Assembly: GCA_011772425.1 (NCBI GenBank) | Contig: WVZO01000120.1 | Span: 21,662-58,807 of the forward strand | DNA: 37,146 nt | From: Candidatus Aminicenantota bacterium | GTDB taxonomy: Bacteria; Acidobacteriota; Aminicenantia; UBA2199 | Direction of reading: 5' to 3' | In this document: piece by piece, positions 25,359 through 32,875 of the stretch | How positions within the stretch are numbered: the first letter of the stretch is position 1 | Layout of the letters: every line of letters begins with the position of its first letter | Program-made: the position numbers and the translations under genes | Notes under the pieces: model-generated | Database searches by the model: none | What the model was told of the DNA's origin: nothing | The model's input: only the letters and a program-made list of their open reading frames with translations

Positions 25359-25387
25359 AGAAGAAGTTAAGAAGAAAGGAAGAAAGG

Positions 25388-26692
25388 ATGAACTTACAAC
25401 CGTTTTATCAACAGGTGGAGCAGGATGTATTGGGGGGTATGAAAAAGCCTTCCATGGTGTATTGGATTGCGCTGGTTGTTTCTGCCGGTGCGTTTGTCAT
25501 GGGCATGGGGGTCTGGGTTTACCAGATTCTCACCGGTATGGGTGTGGCTGGAATCAGCCATCCGGTGGGCTGGGGGGTATATATTACTAACTTTGTCTTC
25601 TGGGTAGGGATTGCTCATTCCGGCACCTTAATATCTGCTGTGTTGTTCTTATTTCGTGCCAGGTTTCGCAGTGCGTTTAACCGGATCGCAGAAGCCATGA
25701 CGGTAATTGCTGTCATGACTGCCGGGTTATATCCTCTTATCCACCTGGGCCGGGTATGGCGATTTTATTATCTCTTGCCTTATCCCAACCAGCGGCTTAT
25801 CTGGGTAAACTTTCGTTCGCCTCTGATATGGGATGTCTTTGCTGTATCTACATATCTTACTATAAGCTTGATCTTTTTTTATGTAGGCATGATCCCGGAC
25901 CTGGCAGTTGCCCGCCGCTATTTTAAAGGAATTCGCCAGTGGATTTACAAAGTATTATCTCTAGGCTGGGAAGGCACCTTAGACCAATGGCGTCATTACA
26001 ACCGGCTTTACATGTTTTTAGCTGCATTTGCCACACCGTTGGTGGTCTCGGTGCATTCTGTAGTCTCGTGGGACTTTGCCATGAGCATTGTTCCTGGCTG
26101 GCATTCCACGATTTTTGCCCCTTACTTTGTGGCGGGTGCAATCTTTTCAGGAACCGCCATGGTGATTACTTTGACTGTGCCCATGCGGAAAATCCTGAAA
26201 ATAGAAAAATATATTACCGTTGATCATTACGAAAAACTCGCCAAAGTGCTGCTGGTAACCGCCCTCATTGTTTCTTTTTCTTATATCGTAGAGCTTTCAT
26301 TGGCCGCTTACAGCGGTAATATATTTGAAACCACCATATTCAAGTACCGTATGATAGGGGATTATAAATTCTTTTTCTGGGTCATGATATTCTGCAATGT
26401 GCTCCTGCCGCTTACCATCTTTATCAAAAAAATGAGACGCAATATCAAGTATCTTTTTATAATGTCCCTGTTTATCAACGTGGGCATGTGGCTGGAGCGG
26501 TTTATTATTATAGTCACCTCCCTGGCAAAAGAGTATAACCCCTACTCCTGGGGAACCTATACTCCCAGTTTGGTGGAGTTGGGAATCACTATCGGCAGTT
26601 TTGGGATGTTCTTTACATTTTTCCTGATCTTTGCCAAAGTGCTGCCGGTGTTATCCGTTTCTGAAATCAAGGAGCAAGGAGACGTGAAATGA
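25388..26692 (+). CDS. actC: ActC, NrfD-type quinol-binding membrane subunit
   Basis: 434 residues, about ten membrane helices, PsrC/NrfD family. It is the quinol-oxidising membrane subunit that docks on the ActB iron-sulfur part. Landmarks include FVFWVGIAHSGTLISAVL near 70-87, HLGRVWRFYYLLPYPNQRL near 118-136, VVSVHSVVSWDFAMS near 219-233 and WLERFIIIV near 372-380, matching conserved ActC segments. The start follows AGGAAGAAAGG. The stop overlaps actD by ATGA. Confidence 0.94.
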   Translation: MNLQPFYQQVEQDVLGGMKKPSMVYWIALVVSAGAFVMGMGVWVYQILTGMGVAGISHPVGWGVYITNFVFWVGIAHSGTLISAVLFLFRARFRSAFNRIAEAMTVIAVMTAGLYPLIHLGRVWRFYYLLPYPNQRLIWVNFRSPLIWDVFAVSTYLTISLIFFYVGMIPDLAVARRYFKGIRQWIYKVLSLGWEGTLDQWRHYNRLYMFLAAFATPLVVSVHSVVSWDFAMSIVPGWHSTIFAPYFVAGAIFSGTAMVITLTVPMRKILKIEKYITVDHYEKLAKVLLVTALIVSFSYIVELSLAAYSGNIFETTIFKYRMIGDYKFFFWVMIFCNVLLPLTIFIKKMRRNIKYLFIMSLFINVGMWLERFIIIVTSLAKEYNPYSWGTYTPSLVELGITIGSFGMFFTFFLIFAKVLPVLSVSEIKEQGDVK

Positions 26693-27162
26693 GTGGTAAT
26701 GATAAAGATAAATCAAATAATCAACAACGATTTGAATTGGATTCCCGGGAAGCGTTCCTGGAAAAATTGGAAGACATGGTAAAGGATGGCGTGAAGCCGG
26801 AAGCCATTACCACGCTCACGCCGTTTCACATCCATGAAGCGGAACACATTCTTAAAACCAAACCCAGCGCGCTCCGGTTTTTTATCCTCATCGGTGCAGT
26901 GGCCGGGTTGGTGTTGAGCCTTGCCTTTATCATATTCACGGTGTTTGATTGGCCCCTCATCACTGGGGGTAAACCGCTGGTGTCGATCCCTGCCTATATT
27001 ATTATAGCATTCGAGTGTACCATACTGATTGGCGGTATTGTATCGTTTATGGGGTTTCTCCATTTAAACCGGCTCCCCAATGTTAAAAAAATCATTAACC
27101 CACTGGAATGTGGCAATCAATTTATTATTATTAAGGATTCAACCACAGATGAACACAGATAA
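26689..27162 (+). CDS. actD: ActD, DUF3341-type membrane subunit of alternative complex III
   Basis: 157 residues: a soluble N-terminal part (1-60) and two membrane helices (about 62-87 and 98-124), the standard ActD layout. The N-terminal segment has the typical HIHEAEHIL/KPS pattern before helix 1. It is shorter than most ActD proteins at its C-terminus. The start overlaps actC. Confidence 0.87.
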   Translation: MSGNDKDKSNNQQRFELDSREAFLEKLEDMVKDGVKPEAITTLTPFHIHEAEHILKTKPSALRFFILIGAVAGLVLSLAFIIFTVFDWPLITGGKPLVSIPAYIIIAFECTILIGGIVSFMGFLHLNRLPNVKKIINPLECGNQFIIIKDSTTDEHR

Positions 27163-27167
27163 AGTGT

Positions 27168-27215
27168 CCCTTCGTGCTCTTTACCGCATTGTAAATGCCT
27201 TCGTGGCTAAAATTT
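27168..27215 (-). repeat. CTTCGTG dispersed unit with TACCGCATTGTAAATG insert
   Basis: CCTTCGTGCTCT, then TACCGCATTGTAAATG and CCTTCGTGGCTAAAA fill the space between actD and actF. The same insert recurs at 29968-29984, so these two copies share a subfamily. Confidence 0.8.
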
Positions 27216-27229
27216 AATGGGGTGGTAAA

Positions 27230-28258
27230 ATGAAAAAGATTTCGTTACTTATTCAGATTATCGGAATATCGGCAGTGATTTTTTTAGTGGACCTTTTATT
27301 CGCATCTCAAACCAACGGTTCTCTTCTTATTGCGCTTTTATTCTGGGCGGCAATTGGTCAGGGCATTATTGCACTCAGCGCAGCGGCTGATCTTTCCCGG
27401 GGAAAGTGGATCAAAAATATTCGCCCTTATTTGCAGGAATATTATCCATTATTGCTGCTCTTCCCTATTGGGTTTCTCATCTTCGGCCGTCATATTACTG
27501 CTTATGATTGGGCGATTTATCAACCCAACGGTTGGTTGACACCGACATTTTTCATGCTGCGCAATGTGATTTTGCTGCTGCTCCCGTTTATCTTTGCTCA
27601 TTTTTATGTGCAAGCCTCCCAAAAAGAATCGCAAAAAACAGGCCTTTTTGCGATTTTATATTTAACTTCCTTTGTCATCAGTCAATCGTTTATGGCCTTT
27701 GACCAGGTGATGACCTTTGAGTATCCCTGGATCAACACGTTATTTGGTGGATTTTTCTTTATTGAGTCCCTGTATGCAGGCATTGCGTTTTCCGCCATCC
27801 TGGCCGGGTTAATGACCTTGCGCAATGCCGAACGGTTTAAAGCTGCTTTTAAAGATTTTGCCTTAATGATTATGGGGTTTGCGTTGATGTGGGCCGGTTT
27901 ATTTTATTCCCAGTACCTGGTTATCTGGTACGGCAATATCCCCGAAGAAGTTTCCTTTGTTTCCAAACGGATGGCTGTTCCTGTTCTCAAGAACATGGGG
28001 ATTTACATCTTGTTGACCCTGTTTGTCATTCCCTTTGTTTCGTTAATTTCGCGTAAAATAAAATCCACGATTCCGGCGGTACAGGTCATTGCGTTGATTG
28101 TTTTTTCCGGTTTGATAGTGGAGCGGTTGATTTATTTGCTGCCGGTTGCTAATTTGAGTGTGCTTGCGGTCGTTCTGCCGCTAATCCTTTTGGGACTTCC
28201 GTTTCTTTATCTTTTGTTTACCCAGTATCGGTCGATTTCGGCTGTATCCATAGAATAA
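27230..28258 (+). CDS. actF: ActF, second membrane subunit of alternative complex III
   Basis: 342 residues with about ten membrane helices; it resembles ActF, a paralogue-like partner of ActC. Key segments are MTFEYPWINTLFGGFFFIES (starting with the Phe/Tyr-Pro-W pair typical of the family) and YSQYLVIWYGNIPEE near 223-237. In known complexes ActF packs on the opposite side of ActC and helps form the proton path. It is shorter than Rhodothermus ActF. A GGGGTGG stretch is the only Shine-Dalgarno candidate. Confidence 0.9.
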   Translation: MKKISLLIQIIGISAVIFLVDLLFASQTNGSLLIALLFWAAIGQGIIALSAAADLSRGKWIKNIRPYLQEYYPLLLLFPIGFLIFGRHITAYDWAIYQPNGWLTPTFFMLRNVILLLLPFIFAHFYVQASQKESQKTGLFAILYLTSFVISQSFMAFDQVMTFEYPWINTLFGGFFFIESLYAGIAFSAILAGLMTLRNAERFKAAFKDFALMIMGFALMWAGLFYSQYLVIWYGNIPEEVSFVSKRMAVPVLKNMGIYILLTLFVIPFVSLISRKIKSTIPAVQVIALIVFSGLIVERLIYLLPVANLSVLAVVLPLILLGLPFLYLLFTQYRSISAVSIE

Positions 28259-28261
28259 GGC

Positions 28262-28279
28262 GCCCTTCGGGCAATTTTT
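28262..28279 (+). terminator. Intrinsic terminator of the respiratory operon
   Basis: A GCCC-TTC-GGGC stem-loop (28262-28272) followed by AATTTTT, four bases after the actF stop. It is short but well placed. The rest of the gap to 28735 holds a GTCAGGCA motif (28397-28410) and a small minus-strand remnant. Confidence 0.65.
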
Positions 28280-28458
28280 AAACGCCTGACGGCGAGTAAG
28301 ATTCACGTTGTAAGATTCGCGTGGGTGTTTTAAATCCCTTTCAGTTCCCAAATAAATTACCTGGCACCATATCTTGAAACCGCTTTCTATTAGTTTAAAA
28401 AGTCAGGCAGCCTAACCCGGCGTTTCTGATTTTAATTTCCGAAACCTTCACCTTTCAC

Positions 28459-28602
28459 TTAAATAACGTGCCTGGTTCTACTTCTAATTAGGGTTCCTGG
28501 GCCAGTTTTATGATTTCCGGCCAGGCGATAACCAGCTGTAACGGAACCATTGGTAATAATTCCTTTTATCCTGTCTCCTCGTTTGATGTCTTCAAGCCGC
28601 AT
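28459..28602 (-). pseudogene. Possible 47-residue remnant of a larger protein's N-terminus
   Basis: On the minus strand ATG 28602 follows AGAGGA and reads MRLEDIKRGDRIKGI, then stops at 28461-28459. The opening resembles the start of large SNF2-type helicase-associated proteins, recalled from pattern only. After about 30 residues the sequence loses protein character. It is most likely the decayed 5' end of a lost gene. Confidence 0.35.
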
Positions 28603-28735
28603 CTTTCAATATTCCTCTTTTGTCCATCATATTTAAAGATATTTTATGTTTCTTTTCAAAATGTATTTTAAAGGAAAACCACCTGGATTTCAACCTGGGT
28701 AAAAATTTAAATATTTGCCTGGTCCCTTTTTTCCA

Positions 28736-29899
28736 TCATTGGGAAGAGGCTGGCAGTCTCTCAAGTTTAAGGAGGTCAGCTTTCTCACTATTCTCTCTTT
28801 TAATGAAACAAACCGTCTCATTTTCTTCTGCATCTATCTTCTTGAAAAGAATATAATTCCCGGTTACTCTCACCCCATGAGATTTTAACGTGACCTGGCA
28901 TATCGATTTGCCTTGTTTATTTATTAACCAATAGTTAATCGGCTTCTCTTTATCATGGTTGGGTCCCTCAAGTAAAATATTCCCGTCAGGAGTTAAAGAA
29001 ATGTCGCTTACATTGGGCTTCTTATCAAATATTGATTCCTGGTATAAATCAATAACTTTACCGGATATTTTGAACGCTCCTGCTTGCCTTTTATATCCCA
29101 CGGATTCTTTTAATTCCTTTTTCCAGTTTCCCAGGTCTATTTTTGTTACTTTTTGAGGTTCAGGAAGAGATGTTTGTATCTCTCCGACTTCCTTACCTTC
29201 ATAATCGAATATTTTTAGTTTATTGCTTAATCCATCTGTAAAGATTACCCTGTTTTCTGATTGAATCCAGAGAAATTCCGGTTGAAACGGGATGGGGATG
29301 GCAGCGCCGGTGGCAACCATCGACAGGCCATATACATGAGAACAATGACGAATTACCTTTTCAATTTCTCCTTTATGGTTTATTATCACCAATTTCTTAG
29401 AAAAATAGTACTGGAAATAATTCGATTTCTTTTTGATATTATTGAAATTAAAGTTGTGGATTTCCGCGATAAATCTATTACCTGGCAGCATTATCGTTTT
29501 CCCCATCCCATAATTTCCTTTTATATTGAGGTTAAAGGCCTTTTTATAATTGCCGTGCAAATCGGTAAACGTAATCCATCTGTGGCCGTTGAAGTATTCT
29601 GTAAAAAAGAGGAATTTTTTGTCCGCTGCGAAACCAAAGGCTCCCATTCGTTTCATTTGTCCGGGGCCTTCCCCTTTTCCCCCGATTCTTCTCTTATAAA
29701 TTCCCTCCGGCGAAAACACTTTTATATAATAATCTCTAAAATCAGCAGCATAAATTTCCTTGCCAGGGCCTTCCTTAACCATACCGGGATAAATCAATTC
29801 GCCGTCTATGGAATCACTTTTCAGGGTGATAATTTCCTTCCCATAGAAAGGCCCAACACTTAAAAGAGCCAGTGATATAAAAAATACAACCGATTTCAT
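28736..29899 (-). CDS. Secreted 6-bladed beta-propeller protein
   Basis: 387 residues from ATG 29899, chosen because it has AAGGAGG directly upstream and opens a signal peptide (MKSVVFFISLALLSVGPF). A longer in-frame start at 30052 is rejected because it translates a dispersed repeat. NHL/6-bladed propeller features are visible: an IYAADFRDYYIKVFSPEG blade, then GGKGEGPGQM (the GxGPGQ signature), and repeated blades to the C-terminus with SLTPDGNILL. Such proteins are abundant in Bacteroidetes and Aminicenantes-like genomes and are thought to bind ligands outside the cytoplasm. It is third in a minus-strand set with 30088 and 31206. Confidence 0.8.
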   Translation of the reverse strand: MKSVVFFISLALLSVGPFYGKEIITLKSDSIDGELIYPGMVKEGPGKEIYAADFRDYYIKVFSPEGIYKRRIGGKGEGPGQMKRMGAFGFAADKKFLFFTEYFNGHRWITFTDLHGNYKKAFNLNIKGNYGMGKTIMLPGNRFIAEIHNFNFNNIKKKSNYFQYYFSKKLVIINHKGEIEKVIRHCSHVYGLSMVATGAAIPIPFQPEFLWIQSENRVIFTDGLSNKLKIFDYEGKEVGEIQTSLPEPQKVTKIDLGNWKKELKESVGYKRQAGAFKISGKVIDLYQESIFDKKPNVSDISLTPDGNILLEGPNHDKEKPINYWLINKQGKSICQVTLKSHGVRVTGNYILFKKIDAEENETVCFIKRENSEKADLLKLERLPASSQ

Positions 29900-29951
29900 T
29901 TTTCCTCCTTGAGAACACATTTTTGACTGAACACTTTCCATAAAATTCTTT

Positions 29952-30016
29952 ATACCTTCGTGCTTTTTACCGCATTGTAAATGCCTTCGTGCCTTAGTGG
30001 TGAAAAACAGCTTATT
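29952..30016 (-). repeat. CTTCGTG dispersed unit with TACCGCATTGTAAATG insert
   Basis: CCTTCGTGCTTTTTACCGCA, then TTGTAAATGCCTTCGTG and GTGGTGAAAAACAGCTTA. It combines the insert seen at 27168-27215 with the ending seen at 13100-13134. It sits between the two beta-propeller genes. Confidence 0.8.
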
Positions 30017-30087
30017 TGTTACTATCACCGGTAATCTCCATTTCATTTTCATTATTCATTTCTATGCTCGTTTTTAAGTTTATCATT

Positions 30088-31206
30088 TTAAAGACAAACT
30101 CTTAAAATGTCAATCTCCTGCAAATTCCAATGATAACATGTTTTTCTCGGGTTTCCCTGTTTTTCTAGACTGGCACATAATCTAATTAAATCAAAATTTT
30201 TTGTCATAAATAAGAAATGATCTGAATCGCAGCATATATGTCTAACCTTATTTTTCTTAAAAAAATCCATCGGTTTTTTATATAAGAGAGTTCCATGAAG
30301 AGAAAAAACAAAAAGATTTTGATTCCCGTCACTTTCTACACCTAAAGGCATAACATATATATTATTAGATCCATCGACACAAAAATTTGTCCACGAAAGA
30401 ATATTCAAATGCCTGGAAACCCCTTTTGGAGTTTTAAGACTACGAACCTGCTCCTCATTTCTCGCTGCTTGCGGAGTTACCTTATAAGAAAAACCACTGA
30501 ACACAGATTCGATATCTCCTGGCATCGATAGTTTTACAAAAATACCCCTAAATGCATCAAATAACAAAATTTTGTTATCAATAAAGCATAATTTTGTATT
30601 AATGCCAATTTGTGATTTTGAAATCATTTCAAGGTCATCGTGTTTTAAAACTGTTTTTATAAAATCCCCCTTTATACTATATGTTGCAATGATCCGATCA
30701 TACGATGATCCTATGATAAAGTTGTTATTTTGATTCAATAATATAGATTTTGCAGACATCCATACGTCAGGAGGTTTAAGTTTTATCGAGGACAGAGGCT
30801 TACCTTTAATATCGAAAACTTCAATTCGTTTAGAAAATGAACTCAACACATAGATTTTTTCATATTCAGATATATAGAAATCACACCCAAATTCTATATC
30901 GCCTGGTCCTTGGCCCGGTCTGCCAATGGTGTACAAATACTTCCCATTTTTATCCATAACATAGAGTTCATTTCGTTTCCCATCGAGGATAAAAATATTG
31001 CTTTTGTGCAAAGTGACCTTCATTACCTTTTTCAGTGGGACCTTTTCAAAATCAAGATTGATCCGCTCAAAAGATACAAATTCAATATGCTTCTCTTCTT
31101 TATCCTGCCATATACCTTTTTTCTGATTAAGCTTGAAATTTTTCCCGTGAAGAAAGAAAGACAAAAATAATAAAAATGTCACAGATATTCCGACGCATCT
31201 TTTCAT
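30088..31206 (-). CDS. Secreted 6-bladed beta-propeller protein
   Basis: 372 residues with an N-terminal signal peptide (CVGISVTFLLFLSFFLHG). Propeller blades are seen as FILDGKRNELYVMDKNGKY near 72-90, the IGRPGQGPGDIEF signature near 93-105, then repeated blades with KRIEVFDIKGK. It is AT-richer than the propeller at 28736. Its start overlaps the stop of the thioredoxin-like gene by one base (TAATG), and TCCTCC on the plus strand gives the Shine-Dalgarno. Co-expression with the redox protein is implied. The function is unknown. Confidence 0.8.
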   Translation of the reverse strand: MKRCVGISVTFLLFLSFFLHGKNFKLNQKKGIWQDKEEKHIEFVSFERINLDFEKVPLKKVMKVTLHKSNIFILDGKRNELYVMDKNGKYLYTIGRPGQGPGDIEFGCDFYISEYEKIYVLSSFSKRIEVFDIKGKPLSSIKLKPPDVWMSAKSILLNQNNNFIIGSSYDRIIATYSIKGDFIKTVLKHDDLEMISKSQIGINTKLCFIDNKILLFDAFRGIFVKLSMPGDIESVFSGFSYKVTPQAARNEEQVRSLKTPKGVSRHLNILSWTNFCVDGSNNIYVMPLGVESDGNQNLFVFSLHGTLLYKKPMDFFKKNKVRHICCDSDHFLFMTKNFDLIRLCASLEKQGNPRKTCYHWNLQEIDILRVCL

Positions 31207-31739
31207 TATTTTCCTCCTCTACTTTCAGTATCATACCTGTCTGTAATGCTCTTAATATAATAAAAATCAATATATGAAGCATTGTACCTCAGTTTGCTTT
31301 CTTTGTCTATTATGATTATCTTATTGCATTCACCACAGGAATAATCAAAAATTGATAATATTTTTTCATCGATGTCATTCACAAAGCGGAATTTGATATT
31401 ATATTTATCAACCAGACTTTTAAATTCTTTTGGTTCTCCTTTTGATATGTATATGAGATCAACTTTTTTACCCTGATCAACCAGGTTTTTAAAAAAGAAA
31501 TTGAATTCGGAAACAAGCTTTTGATGAGAGGTAATTTTTACGTTAAAAAACAACAGGACAGTAACTTTTCCTTTTTCCGGAATTTCAATCTTTTTATTGT
31601 TAATATCAACGGAATTTATCTCCTTAATCTTTGAACCAAACCCTATTTCATCGGAGTACAAGATCCCAACTAGAAGAATGATTGTTATAAAGAATGTCGT
31701 TAGCCTGATTTCCTTTTTTAGAAATTGCTTATCTCCCAT
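31206..31739 (-). CDS. Thioredoxin-fold (TlpA/redoxin-like) protein without the usual active site
   Basis: 177 residues with a signal anchor near 12-28. Residues 40-145 follow a TlpA/redoxin pattern: VTVLLFFN is the core strand, but the following CxxC position reads ITSH (70-72 region). A CGEC pair instead sits at 135-138 before IIIIDKESKL. Thus the canonical redox pair is absent and another is present late in the fold. It is preceded by GGAGG and a consensus promoter (31823-31852). It is first gene of a minus-strand operon with the propellers. Fold is likely; redox function is uncertain. Confidence 0.6.
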   Translation of the reverse strand: MGDKQFLKKEIRLTTFFITIILLVGILYSDEIGFGSKIKEINSVDINNKKIEIPEKGKVTVLLFFNVKITSHQKLVSEFNFFFKNLVDQGKKVDLIYISKGEPKEFKSLVDKYNIKFRFVNDIDEKILSIFDYSCGECNKIIIIDKESKLRYNASYIDFYYIKSITDRYDTESRGGK

Positions 31740-31822
31740 TTAAAATTGGTCCTCCCTCTCGGTCTACTGCCAACATCATTATCAAACAAACATATCAGCC
31801 AATTCATCTTAGTCATGGGTTA

Positions 31823-31852
31823 ATTATAAGTCATAATTAATTTAAATGTCAA
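31823..31852 (-). promoter_or_regulatory. Consensus sigma-70 promoter of the redoxin/propeller operon
   Basis: On the minus strand TTGACA (31852-31847), an 18-bp spacer and TATAAT (31828-31823): both hexamers are perfect. It is about 84 bp upstream of the start codon. The gap 31740-32226 also holds a short tandem repeat and no gene I can support. Confidence 0.8.
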
Positions 31853-31932
31853 TAGTCATGGATCTTTATCCTTTTCAACGTCTGGCATCTAGCCTTCGCC
31901 CGAAAAAAAAAGAAAATGGCAAGAAAATACCA

Positions 31933-31984
31933 CGTAACCCCGTGACTCGCAACCACGCAGTCCCGCAACCCGCTGTCTCGTAAC
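31933..31984. repeat. 15-16 bp GC-rich tandem repeat
   Basis: About three degenerate copies of a unit like CGTAACCCCGTGACT, ending with CGTAAC. It stands out from the AT-rich surroundings. No function is evident. Confidence 0.6.
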
Positions 31985-32226
31985 AAAATTAATTTCTTTT
32001 CAGGCGAAAAATCCTGATTCTTTCAATTGACTTGTTCGGACAAATCTGATAAGATAACTTTGATGAACCTCAGAAACGAAACCGCAGCCCCCAGGGGTCC
32101 AGAATGGCCAGCGATACAGCCAGAGCTCAGCCACCTCACTTTCAACAAATTTCCTATCTCCAGGCACGATGATCGCTAGCAATCACTATCATTAAAAATT
32201 AACAAATCAAACATCGGAGGACAAAC

Positions 32227-32862
32227 ATGAAATATATGAAAGTATTCTTATTTATGTCAATTATTTTATTTCAGGTCATACATTTGGTAGGCGCAATCTG
32301 TTTGAATGACATTGCAGAAGTATACCCGGACGGCAAATCAAGCGAAATAGAGGCATATATAATAGATGGCGCTGAAAAATTTCTAAGTTCATATTCCGAT
32401 TCCTTATTATTAATGAAAGAATATGAAATATCATCTAATAGCTCCTTCAACTCCACTATGGCATTACTTAGAACAGAATCCGCATTAAAAAAATTAGAAG
32501 AATCAAGGTCCAGTTATGCCAAGGCACTGGAAATGGCAGAAAATGTTCCTTATGTGAAGGCTTTTAAAGACAAGTTAGAATCCTTTAATTATGAGAAATA
32601 CATTAACGATGAAGGTCTAAATACTGGTCTCGCAAATGAGGTAACCAAATTTCTAAATGTAGGAGATGTAAAAGGATTGTACATTAGAAATTTAGAGAGA
32701 ATTGATAAAATTATTGAAATTCTCAGCAGAATAAAATCAAGTTTAAATGAAGGTCGGATCCCCATTGTAAACACTCTCTGGTATTTACTACAGAATTACT
32801 CTGAGACTGCTTTATTTGGAAATTATTCAACAATTTTAGCAAAAGTAGCTTTTAGTGAATAA
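32227..32862 (+). CDS. Secreted helical protein of unknown function
   Basis: 211 residues, AT-rich. A signal peptide (MKVFLFMSIILFQVIHLVG, from residue 4) is followed by a largely helical mature part with heptad-like Leu/Ile spacing (about 60-110 and 150-190). I recognise no domain. Strong GGAGG lies 10 bp upstream of the ATG. Thirteen bases separate it from the ABC-like membrane protein, so the two are probably one unit and the secreted protein may be a partner of that transporter. Confidence 0.65.
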   Translation: MKYMKVFLFMSIILFQVIHLVGAICLNDIAEVYPDGKSSEIEAYIIDGAEKFLSSYSDSLLLMKEYEISSNSSFNSTMALLRTESALKKLEESRSSYAKALEMAENVPYVKAFKDKLESFNYEKYINDEGLNTGLANEVTKFLNVGDVKGLYIRNLERIDKIIEILSRIKSSLNEGRIPIVNTLWYLLQNYSETALFGNYSTILAKVAFSE

Positions 32863-32875
32863 GGAAAATGATTGA

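Noticed and set aside
28400..28440. attC-like R'' box GCCTAAC near 28411
   Set aside because: No partner GTTRRRY box or paired L boxes were found downstream, and no cassette-like gene precedes it.
32000..32182. Minus-strand ORF in the gap before the secreted helical protein
   Set aside because: No ribosome binding site or family resemblance; it is short and lies in a low-confidence intergenic stretch.
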